Positions 1 through 6,099 of a DNA stretch of 6,158 nucleotides are shown here, one piece after another. The stretch covers positions 1 to 6,158 of the forward strand of contig JAEYUU010000566.1 of the NCBI GenBank assembly GCA_023429545.1, given 5' to 3'. The stretch's first letter is position 1. Every line of letters starts with the position of its first letter. The notes beneath the pieces were generated by a model. That model was not told the origin of the DNA. It did no database searches and was given only the letters and a program-made list of their open reading frames with translations. The position numbers and the translations under genes are program-made. This stretch comes from Verrucomicrobiota bacterium. Lineage in GTDB: Bacteria > Verrucomicrobiota > Verrucomicrobiia > Verrucomicrobiales > Verrucomicrobiaceae.

Positions 1-56
1 CGTGGAAGACGACGGAAGAGGAAGTGCAGGCGTTACTGGGAGCGGCGCGAGGATGA
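1..56 (+). CDS. 3' end of a rightward gene (partial, product unknown)
   Basis: Reading from position 3, the codons give WKTTEEEVQALLGAARG and then a TGA stop at 54-56. This is a charged, amphipathic helix-like tail typical of a protein C-terminus. The other two rightward frames give either an Arg-rich run or a Gly-rich low-complexity run, and the leftward frames look no better, so this frame is the most protein-like. Only about 17 residues are visible, so neither the family nor the function can be named. The AT-rich palindrome beginning 30 bases after the stop fits an extragenic position just downstream of a gene. The call rests on frame quality alone. Confidence 0.4.
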   Translation, partial: WKTTEEEVQALLGAARG

Positions 57-85
57 ATGGCGACGGGGGGCGGAACCAACACAAC

Positions 86-162
86 AATGCAAAGTGAGAA
101 GTGAAAAATGCAAAATGGAGGCGCTTCGGTCACTTTGCATTTTTCACTTATCATTTTGCATT
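86..162. repeat. Long AT-rich imperfect palindrome with four 11-base sub-repeats
   Basis: Bases 86-117 pair with 131-162 across a 13-base loop (118-130). Of the 32 stem positions, 29 are Watson-Crick pairs, one is a G-T wobble (94/154), and two are mismatched (98/150 and 115/133). Each arm carries two copies of aatgcaaaRtg, 21 bases apart: 86-96 and 107-117 on the plus strand, and 131-141 and 152-162 as reverse complements. The loop contains a C-TTCG-G word that could form a stable tetraloop. The element is far richer in A and T than its surroundings. It could be a dispersed extragenic repeat (REP or MITE-like), a processed RNA hairpin, a terminator for the gene ending at 56, or a protein-binding array. 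It lacks the clean T-run of a classic intrinsic terminator. Confidence 0.85.
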
Positions 163-278
163 TCATGTCAGCTCGTTCCTCGGTGAGGAGTAAACCTCCC
201 TGGAATTGCGGCTGCTGGAGCGGCCTGAGCCTTCTGATCATGCGTTCCTTTTGAGGACAGATTTAGTTCCCATGTCAG

Positions 279-301
279 CACGGAAAGGGGAAATTTCCGT
301 G
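279..301. promoter_or_regulatory. Inverted repeat upstream of the zinc-ribbon gene
   Basis: CACGGAAA (279-286) and TTTCCGTG (294-301) are a perfect 8-base inverted repeat around a 7-base loop. Inside it, GGAAATTTCC (289-298) is a separate perfect 10-base palindrome, so two alternative symmetric sites overlap. The element ends 70 bases before the ATG at 372. It could be an operator or a leader hairpin. It is not followed by a T-run, so a terminator is unlikely. The role is inferred from position and symmetry only. Confidence 0.4.
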
Positions 302-371
302 TGCGTAATTCGGCGCACCGGAACAGAATCGGCCTGAACGGCATCAAGCACCCCTACGCCCCCTCACGTTT

Positions 372-593
372 ATGGAACAAAAGTGCCTGCGCTGCGGAAG
401 CAGCAATTTCCAACCCGGGGTCATCCAGTCCACCGGAAGCATTTTCTTTGTGCCGGACAACACCAAATTCCTGAGTGCGCTGTCCAGCGACGTGTCCCTG
501 AAGACGCGCATCTGCATGGACTGCGGCACCCTGGATCTCACGGGAGATACCAAGAAGGTCGCGGCGCTGGTAGGAGCCGCCAAGGCAGGCTGA
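372..593 (+). CDS. Small zinc-ribbon protein
   Basis: This 73-residue protein has two CxxC knuckles, C5-x2-C8 (CLRCGS) near the N-terminus and C48-x2-C51 (CMDCGT) at about two thirds of its length. The pair forms a typical four-cysteine zinc-ribbon site. Between them is a hydrophobic stretch with 'IFFVPDNTKFLSAL', and the tail is Ala/Lys-rich. The overall plan, a leading CPKCGS-like motif with a closing CxDCGxxxL motif, matches short stand-alone bacterial zinc-ribbon proteins of unknown function. There is no signal peptide or membrane segment, so it should be cytoplasmic. Whether it binds nucleic acid or protein cannot be told. The ATG at 372 has no Shine-Dalgarno motif, but the first knuckle begins four residues later, which supports this start. 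It converges on the amidase gene with 14 bases between stops and no visible terminator. Confidence 0.8.
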   Translation: MEQKCLRCGSSNFQPGVIQSTGSIFFVPDNTKFLSALSSDVSLKTRICMDCGTLDLTGDTKKVAALVGAAKAG

Positions 594-607
594 CGACGCG
601 CACCGCC

Positions 608-1606
608 TTACTGACCCTCGCCACGGATTTCGTACTGGCCGTATCCGGTAATTTCCTTGAAGGCAGCCAGATACGGCGCACGCTCCCGTACCGTGCTGGA
701 GCGGGGCAGGGGACGTGCGACGATGATGCCGGCGTGGTTGCGGAAATCGTTTAGGTACCCGGAGAGGGATTTATCCAGGGTGACTTTCTTGTGGTTCTTG
801 GAGGCGTGCAGGAAGTGCAGCACGCCATCCGGAGTGCGGTAGGCTAGACCCACGTGGGAGCAGTGGCCACCGGTCTGGTTCGTCACGATGCCGATGATGT
901 CGCCGCTCTTGATGTTCTTCTCGATGGCTCGGACCTTGTCCTTGGGAATGTAGCGGAAGGGGAGGGCGCTTTCGCGCCGCTCGATCTCGCCCATCTCACG
1001 CAAGTAGGAGGGGTTGTTGCGCAGGTAGCGGTAGCCTTTCCAGAGCACGGTCATCTCCTGGCATTTGCGGCTGGTGAGAGGGACGGTGGGGCCCACATCG
1101 CGGGTGACACGGGCGATGTTGCCTCGCGCTTCATTGTCATACCACCACTCGGCGAGGTAGTGGATGCGATCGAGATAATGTCCCGTGCACATGCCGCCGC
1201 GATAGCGGGTCCACTCGATCTCCGCGAGCAGGTCACTGGGCGTGTAGGTGGCCTTGGGCACCTCGATCATGCGCGCCATGCCGAGCGCGATTTCGAAGAA
1301 GGTCCAGCAGTCCAGCCCTTTGAAATTGGCCGAGGGGGACTCCACATGATTGTGGATCTCCAGCGTGAACCCCACATAAGGCGTGCCGCGCATGGCCATG
1401 CCAAAGCGTGCCACACGCTCACCCATGGGCAGCTCGCGCCAGTTCTCCTTCACGGCCTTGGAGACGATGGTGTCGAAGGCGTCCTTCCCCTTGAAGGTGA
1501 CGCTTTGGGGCAGGTGTTCCTTGGCGGGAGCGGGTGTGGTGGTGACGCTGGTGAAAGCGAGGCTGCAGAGCCATGCGGCGGCGAGGGGGAAGTGACGGCG
1601 AAGCAT
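608..1606 (-). CDS. Secreted DUF1460 family N-acetylmuramoyl-L-alanine amidase-like protein
   Basis: This 332-residue protein (numbered from the ATG at 1604-1606) belongs by motif to DUF1460, a branch of the NlpC/P60 cysteine-amidase fold. Characterised members cut the amide bond between (anhydro-)muramic acid and L-Ala in peptidoglycan fragments. It shows GTPY (74-77), the nucleophile block LDCWTFFE (98-105, Cys100), RYRGG (134-138), HYLDRIHY (143-150), GDIIGI (235-240), SHVGLAY with the probable catalytic His251 (250-256), and LHAS (266-269). The chosen start puts MLRRHF and a hydrophobic core directly at the N-terminus, giving a signal peptide with a likely cut after APA (27-29), so the protein is exported. 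There is no lipobox. An in-frame ATG at 1658-1660 would add 18 polar residues. Neither start has a Shine-Dalgarno motif. The role is probably peptidoglycan turnover or recycling; the precise substrate is unknown. Confidence 0.88.
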   Translation of the reverse strand: MLRRHFPLAAAWLCSLAFTSVTTTPAPAKEHLPQSVTFKGKDAFDTIVSKAVKENWRELPMGERVARFGMAMRGTPYVGFTLEIHNHVESPSANFKGLDCWTFFEIALGMARMIEVPKATYTPSDLLAEIEWTRYRGGMCTGHYLDRIHYLAEWWYDNEARGNIARVTRDVGPTVPLTSRKCQEMTVLWKGYRYLRNNPSYLREMGEIERRESALPFRYIPKDKVRAIEKNIKSGDIIGIVTNQTGGHCSHVGLAYRTPDGVLHFLHASKNHKKVTLDKSLSGYLNDFRNHAGIIVARPLPRSSTVRERAPYLAAFKEITGYGQYEIRGEGQ

Positions 1607-1667
1607 GATGAGCGGGTGGGGGTGTGACCATTCCTGAGATGAGACTCCGTGGAAGAGCATGCACTTA

Positions 1668-1710
1668 GAACATCTACGGCGTCATATGTTCACATCAGAT
1701 GCTGTGCCAA
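1668..1710 (-). promoter_or_regulatory. Candidate promoter and operator of the amidase gene
   Basis: On the minus strand, TTGGCA (1705-1710) matches the sigma-70 -35 consensus at 5 of 6 bases. After an 18-base spacer, TATGAC (1681-1686) matches the -10 consensus at 4 of 6. The start point would fall near 1674. A six-base inverted repeat, GAACAT (1668-1673) and ATGTTC (1686-1691), spans the -10 and the predicted start point, where a repressor would block transcription. With this start point the leader would be about 68 bases to the chosen ATG, or about 14 bases to the upstream ATG at 1660. The match is modest, and chance occurrence cannot be excluded. Confidence 0.3.
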
Positions 1711-1758
1711 GGCGGCTGAGTCTGGCATTCATTTCGTGCGGTATGCACAACTTACGCT

Positions 1759-3975
1759 TCACCGCATCTTCTTCATTTCGAACTCCTCACCTGCCAGCGC
1801 ACGCTTCACGAAGGCGCCCCAGAAGGGGGTGGGCGTGTAGTCCCAGCCGGTGATCATCACGGGTGAGGCGGAGGGGTGGAAGGAGAAGGCGGTCCAGTGC
1901 AGGCGGTGCTTCTGGATGAAGCCGAGCATGTCCGGAACCCAAGTATAAGGATCCTCCTGCGCGCTGTCCGGCAGGAAATCCATCTTCTTGATGTCCGCGC
2001 CCACCTCTCCCACGAGGATGGGGTGCTTCTCCGCGATGCAGAGCACCTTCTCCTGCCAGCCGCGCTTCCAGGGATAGATGTGCGTGGCGTAGATGAGGCC
2101 GTTGCCGCCGCGTTCATCCACTGCAAAACCGTTCGCAATGCCGGAGAGATCATAGGACCAGTCCAGCCCGCCGACGACCACGATGTTCTTCGCGCCAGTG
2201 TCGCGCACAGCATCTACCAGGGCTTGCATGCCGATGGCCTGGAATCCCTGCGCGGACTTCGCCTTCTCCTCTGGAGAGAGAAACGAATCCTCATCCGCCG
2301 GCTTCCTTTTCTCCGCGACGAAGCCGCCATCTCGCCAGATCTCCCATGAGGTACCGTGAGGTTCATTGAAGAGATCAAAGATCACGGCGGGATGGTCCTT
2401 GTATCGTGTGGCGGCGTCCTTCCAGAAGGTGGCGTGCTGCTGCGCTGGCGCACGGAAGCGATGCAGATCCAGCATGACATAGGCTCCACGGTTCGCCGCG
2501 AGAGTGATCACGGTATCCACGAGTTCGCGATACGCCGCGCCGCCATCCTTCTGCCCGGAGGTTTCGCCAAACCAGTAGTCTTCCTTCACCGGCAGGCGGA
2601 TGATGTTGGCCTTCCAGTCATCGATGGCTACGAGGGTGGACTTCAGCACGTGGTCGCCTTTTACGAGGAACTCGAGGCTCACGACATTGAGTCCCTGGAG
2701 CCAGATGGGTTTGCCGTCTCTGGTGAGCACCTGATTGCCCTTCACAAGCAGTTCCTGGGGCCATTGCTCGCGCTTGGGCGATTCGGGATCCACGTGGGCG
2801 AGTCGCGCTTCCTCAGCGGCCTTCGCTGCGGCGGCGAGCAAGGGCTCGGGCTCTGTCGGCTTCAACGCGAGGTCATCCAGATCCAGGGTGCCCTGCTTCA
2901 CCTGGAAGAGGGCGGGCATGATTTCCAGGGAGACAGCCCCCTCTGGAACGAGGAACTTCGCCGTGCGTGTCATCCATCCGCCCTTGGTATCGCTGCGCGA
3001 GTAGGGGGCAGGTGCGCCTTTGAGTTTCTTCCCGGCGCCATCCTTGAAGTCCATCATGAAGCGCGCATCGAACCACGGTTCCCTGCCCGGCTTCAGTCCG
3101 GTGATGCGCTGCTTCCAGGTGAATTCCAGTGCCTTGACGTCTGCGGGAATGTCTGCCGAGCGGAACAGCATGACGGTCTCACCCGGCTTTGTGCTGGTGA
3201 GCCGGATGAAGCGTGAGCCATCCTCGTTTGTCTCCCAGCTCAGGCCGGCCTTCAGCTTGCCCCAGACCGCCGGCGCCTTGCCGGTCTTGTCCGGCTTTTC
3301 AAAGTTGCCATTCGTGAGCAGGCTGCCTTCGGTCTCCAGCAATTTTGCGGCCTTTGCGCGACGGTCTGCGATGGCTTTTGCCTTCTTCTCCTCTGCGGCT
3401 GCCTTCGCGGCGAGCAGGGGCGCCGGGTCGGTTGCCCGCAGCACGATGTCATCCAGATCGAACGTACCCTGCTTCACCTGGAAAAGCGCGGGCATGAACC
3501 CAAGCGAACGTGTGCCCGCAGGCACGAGGAAGGTGGTCTGCTTCTCCACCCATCCCGCTGTGTCTTTGCCAGTGTAGGCAGGTGGTGGTGTTGGGGTGAG
3601 CTTCCTGCCATCGGCGGCCTTGCACTCGAGCATGATGCGCGCGTCGAACCACGATGAGTTGCCCTTCACGAGCCCGGTCACCCGCTGTTTCCAAGTGAGC
3701 TCGACCGCGCTCGTGCCTTCCGGCACTGGGATGGGCCGGTACGTGACGACCATGGCACCGGGCTTCGGCGAGGTGAGGCGGAGGAAGTGGTTGCCACTTT
3801 CCTCCTTCTCCCATTGCACGCCTTCTTTGGGACCCTCCCACTGGTCAGGCCACGCGTCGGCATTTGAATCCGTTTCGAAGCCGCCATTGGTGAGAAGCGG
3901 CTCTGCTGCGGAGAGCGGCGAGACCAAACGCAGCAGAAACGCAAGGGCGATGAATACGAAACGAACGTGGGGCAT
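1759..3975 (-). CDS. Secreted GH5-type glycoside hydrolase with two tandem carbohydrate-binding-like domains
   Basis: This protein has 738 residues from the ATG at 3973-3975. MPHVRFVF and a hydrophobic core ending in SAA (22-24) form a signal peptide. Two homologous beta-type domains follow. The first (about 27-185) runs from LLTNGGFE through WKQRVTGL (95-102) to ALFQVKQGT and DLDD (163-176). The second (about 219-377) runs from LLTNGNFE through WKQRITGL (287-294) to ALFQVKQGT and DLDD (355-368). They resemble CBM4/9-like jelly rolls. Ala/Lys/Glu-rich linkers follow each one (187-214 and 379-393). The catalytic domain (about 405-726) is a clan-A TIM barrel like GH5, with RLPV (460-463), LDLHR (502-506), acid/base Glu538 in FNEP, HIYPW (632-636), nucleophile Glu657 in LVGEVG and Trp694. 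Both glutamates are present, so it should be an active beta-glycan hydrolase; substrate unknown. An in-frame ATG at 4060-4062 would add 29 residues and bury the signal peptide. Confidence 0.88.
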   Translation of the reverse strand: MPHVRFVFIALAFLLRLVSPLSAAEPLLTNGGFETDSNADAWPDQWEGPKEGVQWEKEESGNHFLRLTSPKPGAMVVTYRPIPVPEGTSAVELTWKQRVTGLVKGNSSWFDARIMLECKAADGRKLTPTPPPAYTGKDTAGWVEKQTTFLVPAGTRSLGFMPALFQVKQGTFDLDDIVLRATDPAPLLAAKAAAEEKKAKAIADRRAKAAKLLETEGSLLTNGNFEKPDKTGKAPAVWGKLKAGLSWETNEDGSRFIRLTSTKPGETVMLFRSADIPADVKALEFTWKQRITGLKPGREPWFDARFMMDFKDGAGKKLKGAPAPYSRSDTKGGWMTRTAKFLVPEGAVSLEIMPALFQVKQGTLDLDDLALKPTEPEPLLAAAAKAAEEARLAHVDPESPKREQWPQELLVKGNQVLTRDGKPIWLQGLNVVSLEFLVKGDHVLKSTLVAIDDWKANIIRLPVKEDYWFGETSGQKDGGAAYRELVDTVITLAANRGAYVMLDLHRFRAPAQQHATFWKDAATRYKDHPAVIFDLFNEPHGTSWEIWRDGGFVAEKRKPADEDSFLSPEEKAKSAQGFQAIGMQALVDAVRDTGAKNIVVVGGLDWSYDLSGIANGFAVDERGGNGLIYATHIYPWKRGWQEKVLCIAEKHPILVGEVGADIKKMDFLPDSAQEDPYTWVPDMLGFIQKHRLHWTAFSFHPSASPVMITGWDYTPTPFWGAFVKRALAGEEFEMKKMR
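2809..3321 (-). repeat. Second copy of the duplicated binding domain and linker
   Basis: This segment encodes the second domain (LLTNGNFE onward) and its Ala-rich linker. Its counterpart lies at 3397-3897. Matching landmarks are LLTNGxFE, the WKQRxTGL strand, WFDAR, ALFQVKQGT-DLDD, and the closing P-x-PLLAA linker start. From the LLTNG, WKQR and VKQGT landmarks both copies keep the same register of 192 residues (576 bases). DNA identity is highest at 2869-2923 against 3445-3499. This is a partial internal gene duplication that has diverged elsewhere. Confidence 0.8.
3397..3897 (-). repeat. First copy of the duplicated binding domain and linker
   Basis: This segment encodes the first domain (LLTNGGFE onward) and the following linker rich in Ala, Lys and Glu, which probably forms a charged helix. 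It pairs with the second copy at 2809-3321. The two differ most in the loop after the opening LLTNG strand and in the linker, and least in the final VKQGT-DLDD strand. That pattern suggests the last strand carries a conserved structural or metal-binding role. Confidence 0.8.
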
Positions 3976-4072
3976 GCGGGGTAAAGGGGCAGGGAGTGAA
4001 ATGAACGATGAGTCAGCACCATCTCTTAGAATGGTTGTGCCCAGTCGTGCGCGGGAGCACATGAGCCGTTCT

Positions 4073-5419
4073 TCAATCCATATGGATCAAGCCGGACAAG
4101 GAGGCATGCTTCGGCACCATGCTGGAGTCGATGCCCATGACCCGGCAAGCCTCGGCGGCCACTCGGATGGAATTGTTGCAACTCCGCTCATCTGGATACA
4201 CGTGCGCCATGCAGGCGAGGTAGAGATTTCCCAGCGGTGTCTTGCAGTGCGGCACCCGCGCTGAGAAGTTCAGGTCACAGACGACCGCGGCGGTTGATGT
4301 CTTGAACAGATAAGTGTTGCGGAGCATGTCCTTCGAGAAGGCGGGATACATCCGCGATAGCGGGGCGAGCATCTGGTCCAGAATCTCCTCCCTGGATGCG
4401 GTGGCGAGTGGGTCCTCAGGGGAGTAGTAGCGGGACAGGTAGGTGATATGCGAGCCACCGTAGTCGCGAGAGGGAATGAGATTGGTGTGCTCCACCACAC
4501 CGCCAAATGGATAGCCGGGGTCGGCGACATTCAGCCAGTAGGTGGAACTGAGTGGCACGGATGTCTCCAGGATGGTGCACACCGCGCCGAAGTACTTGAT
4601 GCGTGCGAGCGCCTCCGCGTAGGCAGCATCCAGCGGGCCTGCCAGCGATGAGACCACGGGAGTCGGTATGGTGGCCAGTACGGCGTCGCCTGCATAAGTG
4701 CCACGTGCGGTCTCCACGCCAGTGATGCGCTCCTTTGTTCCCAAGAGGCGCTGTACCGGGGCATCGGTGATGAGCTCGACACCTGCCGCAGTGAGCCTGG
4801 CGAGCAGACAATCCAGCAACACCTTCAGACTCCCGCGGATGTAGCCGAGTTTTTCGTCCCCCTTCCTGCGCGAGTTCATGCGCTGCCTCAGGCGTCCCAC
4901 CATCCACGCGGTGGGGAGTTGATCCGCATACGGACCGAACTTGATGTTCAGCAGGGGGCCCCAGATGGCTTCAGTGGCGGCAGTGCCGGCATACTTGCGA
5001 AACCAGGACATCGCGGATTCACTCTCATGATGGCGCCAGTTTGCGAGCTTTCCCAGGTAGGCGCTGCTTGCAGCGAAACGGAGCTTTCCCGGAAGACCCA
5101 AGGGCCGGAATCGGAACAAATCGCCTGCGCCATTGAAGGGATGGATGGCACCCTGCCTGAAGACACCCATCGTGGCATCGAAGAACTCAAGCCTGTCGGC
5201 GATGCCGAGTTCCTCGATGAGCCACCGCAGCTCCGCATCGTGCGTGAAGAAGTGGTGGTAGTAGCACTCCAGACGGTTCCCGCCGATGGGGAAAGTGCGC
5301 AGCAGTCCGCCCATTTCCGGAGAACCTTCCAGCACCGTGACCTTGGAGCCGGACTTGGCCGCAATGTATGCCGCCGCAAGTCCGGTGATGCCGCCGCCTA
5401 GAATAACGAGGTTCTGCAT
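4073..5419 (-). CDS. FAD-dependent oxidoreductase, protoporphyrinogen-oxidase/amine-oxidase-like
   Basis: This 448-residue cytoplasmic flavoprotein opens with a classic FAD-binding Rossmann unit: LVILGGGITG (4-13) and a strand ending in Glu31 (VTVLEGS) that would hold the adenine ribose. GGLLRTF follows (38-43 region). Family blocks include CYYHHFFTHD (52-61), IWGPLL-KFG (152-162) and KLGYIRGSLKVLLD (190-203). The C-terminal FAD-contact motif is LYLACMAHVYPDERSCNNSIR (399-419). This plan matches HemY-like NAD(P)/FAD oxidoreductases that are common in capsule and exopolysaccharide clusters and whose substrates are mostly undefined. It is not a confident haem-pathway enzyme. No signal peptide is present. 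The ATG starts right at the Rossmann strand, but it has no Shine-Dalgarno motif. The stop is 97 bases before the chosen hydrolase start and only 10 before the alternative one, so co-transcription is likely. Confidence 0.85.
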   Translation of the reverse strand: MQNLVILGGGITGLAAAYIAAKSGSKVTVLEGSPEMGGLLRTFPIGGNRLECYYHHFFTHDAELRWLIEELGIADRLEFFDATMGVFRQGAIHPFNGAGDLFRFRPLGLPGKLRFAASSAYLGKLANWRHHESESAMSWFRKYAGTAATEAIWGPLLNIKFGPYADQLPTAWMVGRLRQRMNSRRKGDEKLGYIRGSLKVLLDCLLARLTAAGVELITDAPVQRLLGTKERITGVETARGTYAGDAVLATIPTPVVSSLAGPLDAAYAEALARIKYFGAVCTILETSVPLSSTYWLNVADPGYPFGGVVEHTNLIPSRDYGGSHITYLSRYYSPEDPLATASREEILDQMLAPLSRMYPAFSKDMLRNTYLFKTSTAAVVCDLNFSARVPHCKTPLGNLYLACMAHVYPDERSCNNSIRVAAEACRVMGIDSSMVPKHASLSGLIHMD

Positions 5420-5490
5420 GCTGCTGGGATGGGAGCCGGCATGCGGTCGAAGCCCCGGTGCCAGCCATCTGGGCGCAGCATATCTCTGAA

Positions 5491-5529
5491 TCAGGGGCGA
5501 ACAACGGCGGGAAGTCGCTCGAAGGTCAT
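5491..5529 (-). CDS. Candidate 12-codon leader peptide (MTFERLPAVVRP)
   Basis: In the gap between the VOC and oxidoreductase genes, the minus strand has a full AGGAGG Shine-Dalgarno motif (5535-5540) five bases before an ATG (5527-5529) that opens a 12-codon frame ending in TGA (5491-5493). The frame stays open after that TGA for 30 more codons (FRDMLRPDGWHRGF onward) and stops at 5398-5400, inside the oxidoreductase gene. It could be a translated leader that tunes the downstream gene, the decayed start of a lost gene with a nonsense codon, or a chance motif. The amino acid composition does not point to an amino-acid attenuator. Confidence 0.3.
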   Translation of the reverse strand: MTFERLPAVVRP

Positions 5530-5569
5530 TTTTTCCTCCTGGCTGCCATTCTCCAGTGCTCCTGAAGTC

Positions 5570-6037
5570 TCAGGTGGCAAGCAACGCCTGCAAGTCCAGC
5601 GGCCGAGTGAACATGTCGAGCGAACCGTCGGTCTTGCGTGGCCACTCGGACTCGGGACGGTCGCGGTAGAGCTCCACGCCGTTTTCGTCGGGATCGCGGA
5701 GGTAGAGCGCCTCGCTCACCCCATGGTCGGAAGCGCCATCGAGCGGAATCTTTGCCGCCAGCACACGGCGCAGGGCATCGGCCAGGGCTGCGCGTGTAGG
5801 ATAGAGTATGGCAGTATGATAAAGGCCGGTCGTGCCTGGAGGCGGGGGTGAACCGCCAAGGGATTCCCACGTGTTCAGCCCGATGTGATGGTGATAGCCA
5901 CCGGCGGACAGGAACACCGCCTCGCGGCCGAACCACTGCGTCACCTCGAACCCGAGCACATCGCGATAGAACGCAAGCGACCTCTCCAGGTCCGCAACCT
6001 TCAGATGAATGTGTCCGATGCGAACGTCCGGATGCAT
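5570..6037 (-). CDS. VOC (glyoxalase/extradiol dioxygenase fold) protein, CatE-like
   Basis: This 155-residue protein has the two beta-alpha-beta-beta-beta units of one vicinal-oxygen-chelate domain. The opening strand is IGHIHLKV (7-14), followed by DLERSLAFYRDVLGFEV (16-32). The signature block GGYHHHIGLNTW (46-57) and Pro-rich turn (64-67) come next, then LYHTAILYP (72-80) and SEALYLRDPDENGVELY (108-124). Metal ligands are likely His9, His74 and Glu122. These blocks match the CatE-like group (COG2514), whose two-domain members include catechol 2,3-dioxygenases. This protein is a single domain, so catechol cleavage should not be assumed. It is cytoplasmic, with no signal peptide. The ATG is supported by an AGGAGG motif eight bases upstream (6046-6051). 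The gene is followed after 150 bases by the oxidoreductase on the same strand. Confidence 0.87.
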   Translation of the reverse strand: MHPDVRIGHIHLKVADLERSLAFYRDVLGFEVTQWFGREAVFLSAGGYHHHIGLNTWESLGGSPPPPGTTGLYHTAILYPTRAALADALRRVLAAKIPLDGASDHGVSEALYLRDPDENGVELYRDRPESEWPRKTDGSLDMFTRPLDLQALLAT

Positions 6038-6045
6038 GGTGTCTT

Positions 6046-6051
6046 CCTCCT
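6046..6051 (-). promoter_or_regulatory. Strong Shine-Dalgarno motif of the VOC gene
   Basis: On the minus strand this reads AGGAGG, the full anti-16S complement, eight bases before the ATG at 6035-6037. It fixes the VOC start. The zinc-ribbon, amidase, hydrolase and oxidoreductase starts have nothing comparable, so this gene is probably initiated much more efficiently or by a different mode than its neighbours. Confidence 0.8.
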
Positions 6052-6099
6052 GTGAAGCGGCGATGAAAATGAATCGCGCCGGGGTTGTGTACGACTCTG

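Larger units (their letters stand above)
57..371. other. Non-coding stretch with two inverted repeats
   Basis: These 315 bases lie between the putative stop at 54-56 and the zinc-ribbon start at 372. I see no convincing coding frame. The stretch contains a long AT-rich imperfect palindrome (86-162) and an 8-bp hairpin (279-301), both listed separately. From 163 to 278 I see only a weak four-base pairing around the GAGG/CCTC words near 185-200. No clear -35/-10 pair stands out ahead of the gene at 372, and there is no Shine-Dalgarno motif just before its ATG. Confidence 0.6.

Noticed and set aside
86..162. CRISPR-like repeats
   Set aside because: The repeated 11-base units are mirrored within one hairpin and there are no unique spacers of regular length or cas genes.
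854..1627. Rightward open frame of 257 codons
   Set aside because: It lies wholly opposite the amidase gene, which has a signal peptide and clear NlpC/P60-type motifs. The translated frame is low in motif content and is an antisense shadow of GC-rich codons.
2356..3216. Rightward open frame of 286 codons
   Set aside because: It is antisense to the glycoside hydrolase, whose duplicated domain and catalytic glutamates are unambiguous. It has no recognisable domain of its own.
3596..4264. Rightward open frame of 222 codons across the hydrolase-oxidoreductase junction
   Set aside because: It overlaps two well-supported minus-strand genes and reads as Ser/Arg-rich shadow sequence.
4919..5401. 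Rightward open frame of 160 codons
   Set aside because: It is antisense to the FAD-binding half of the oxidoreductase and has no family motif.
5561..5574. Five-base hairpin CCTGA/TCAGG at the VOC stop codon
   Set aside because: The stem is too short and has no T-run, so it is not a convincing terminator.
5526..5936. Minus-strand open frame of 136 codons overlapping the VOC gene
   Set aside because: It is an Arg/Pro-rich off-frame reading of the VOC gene. The VOC frame has the metal ligands and the strong ribosome site.
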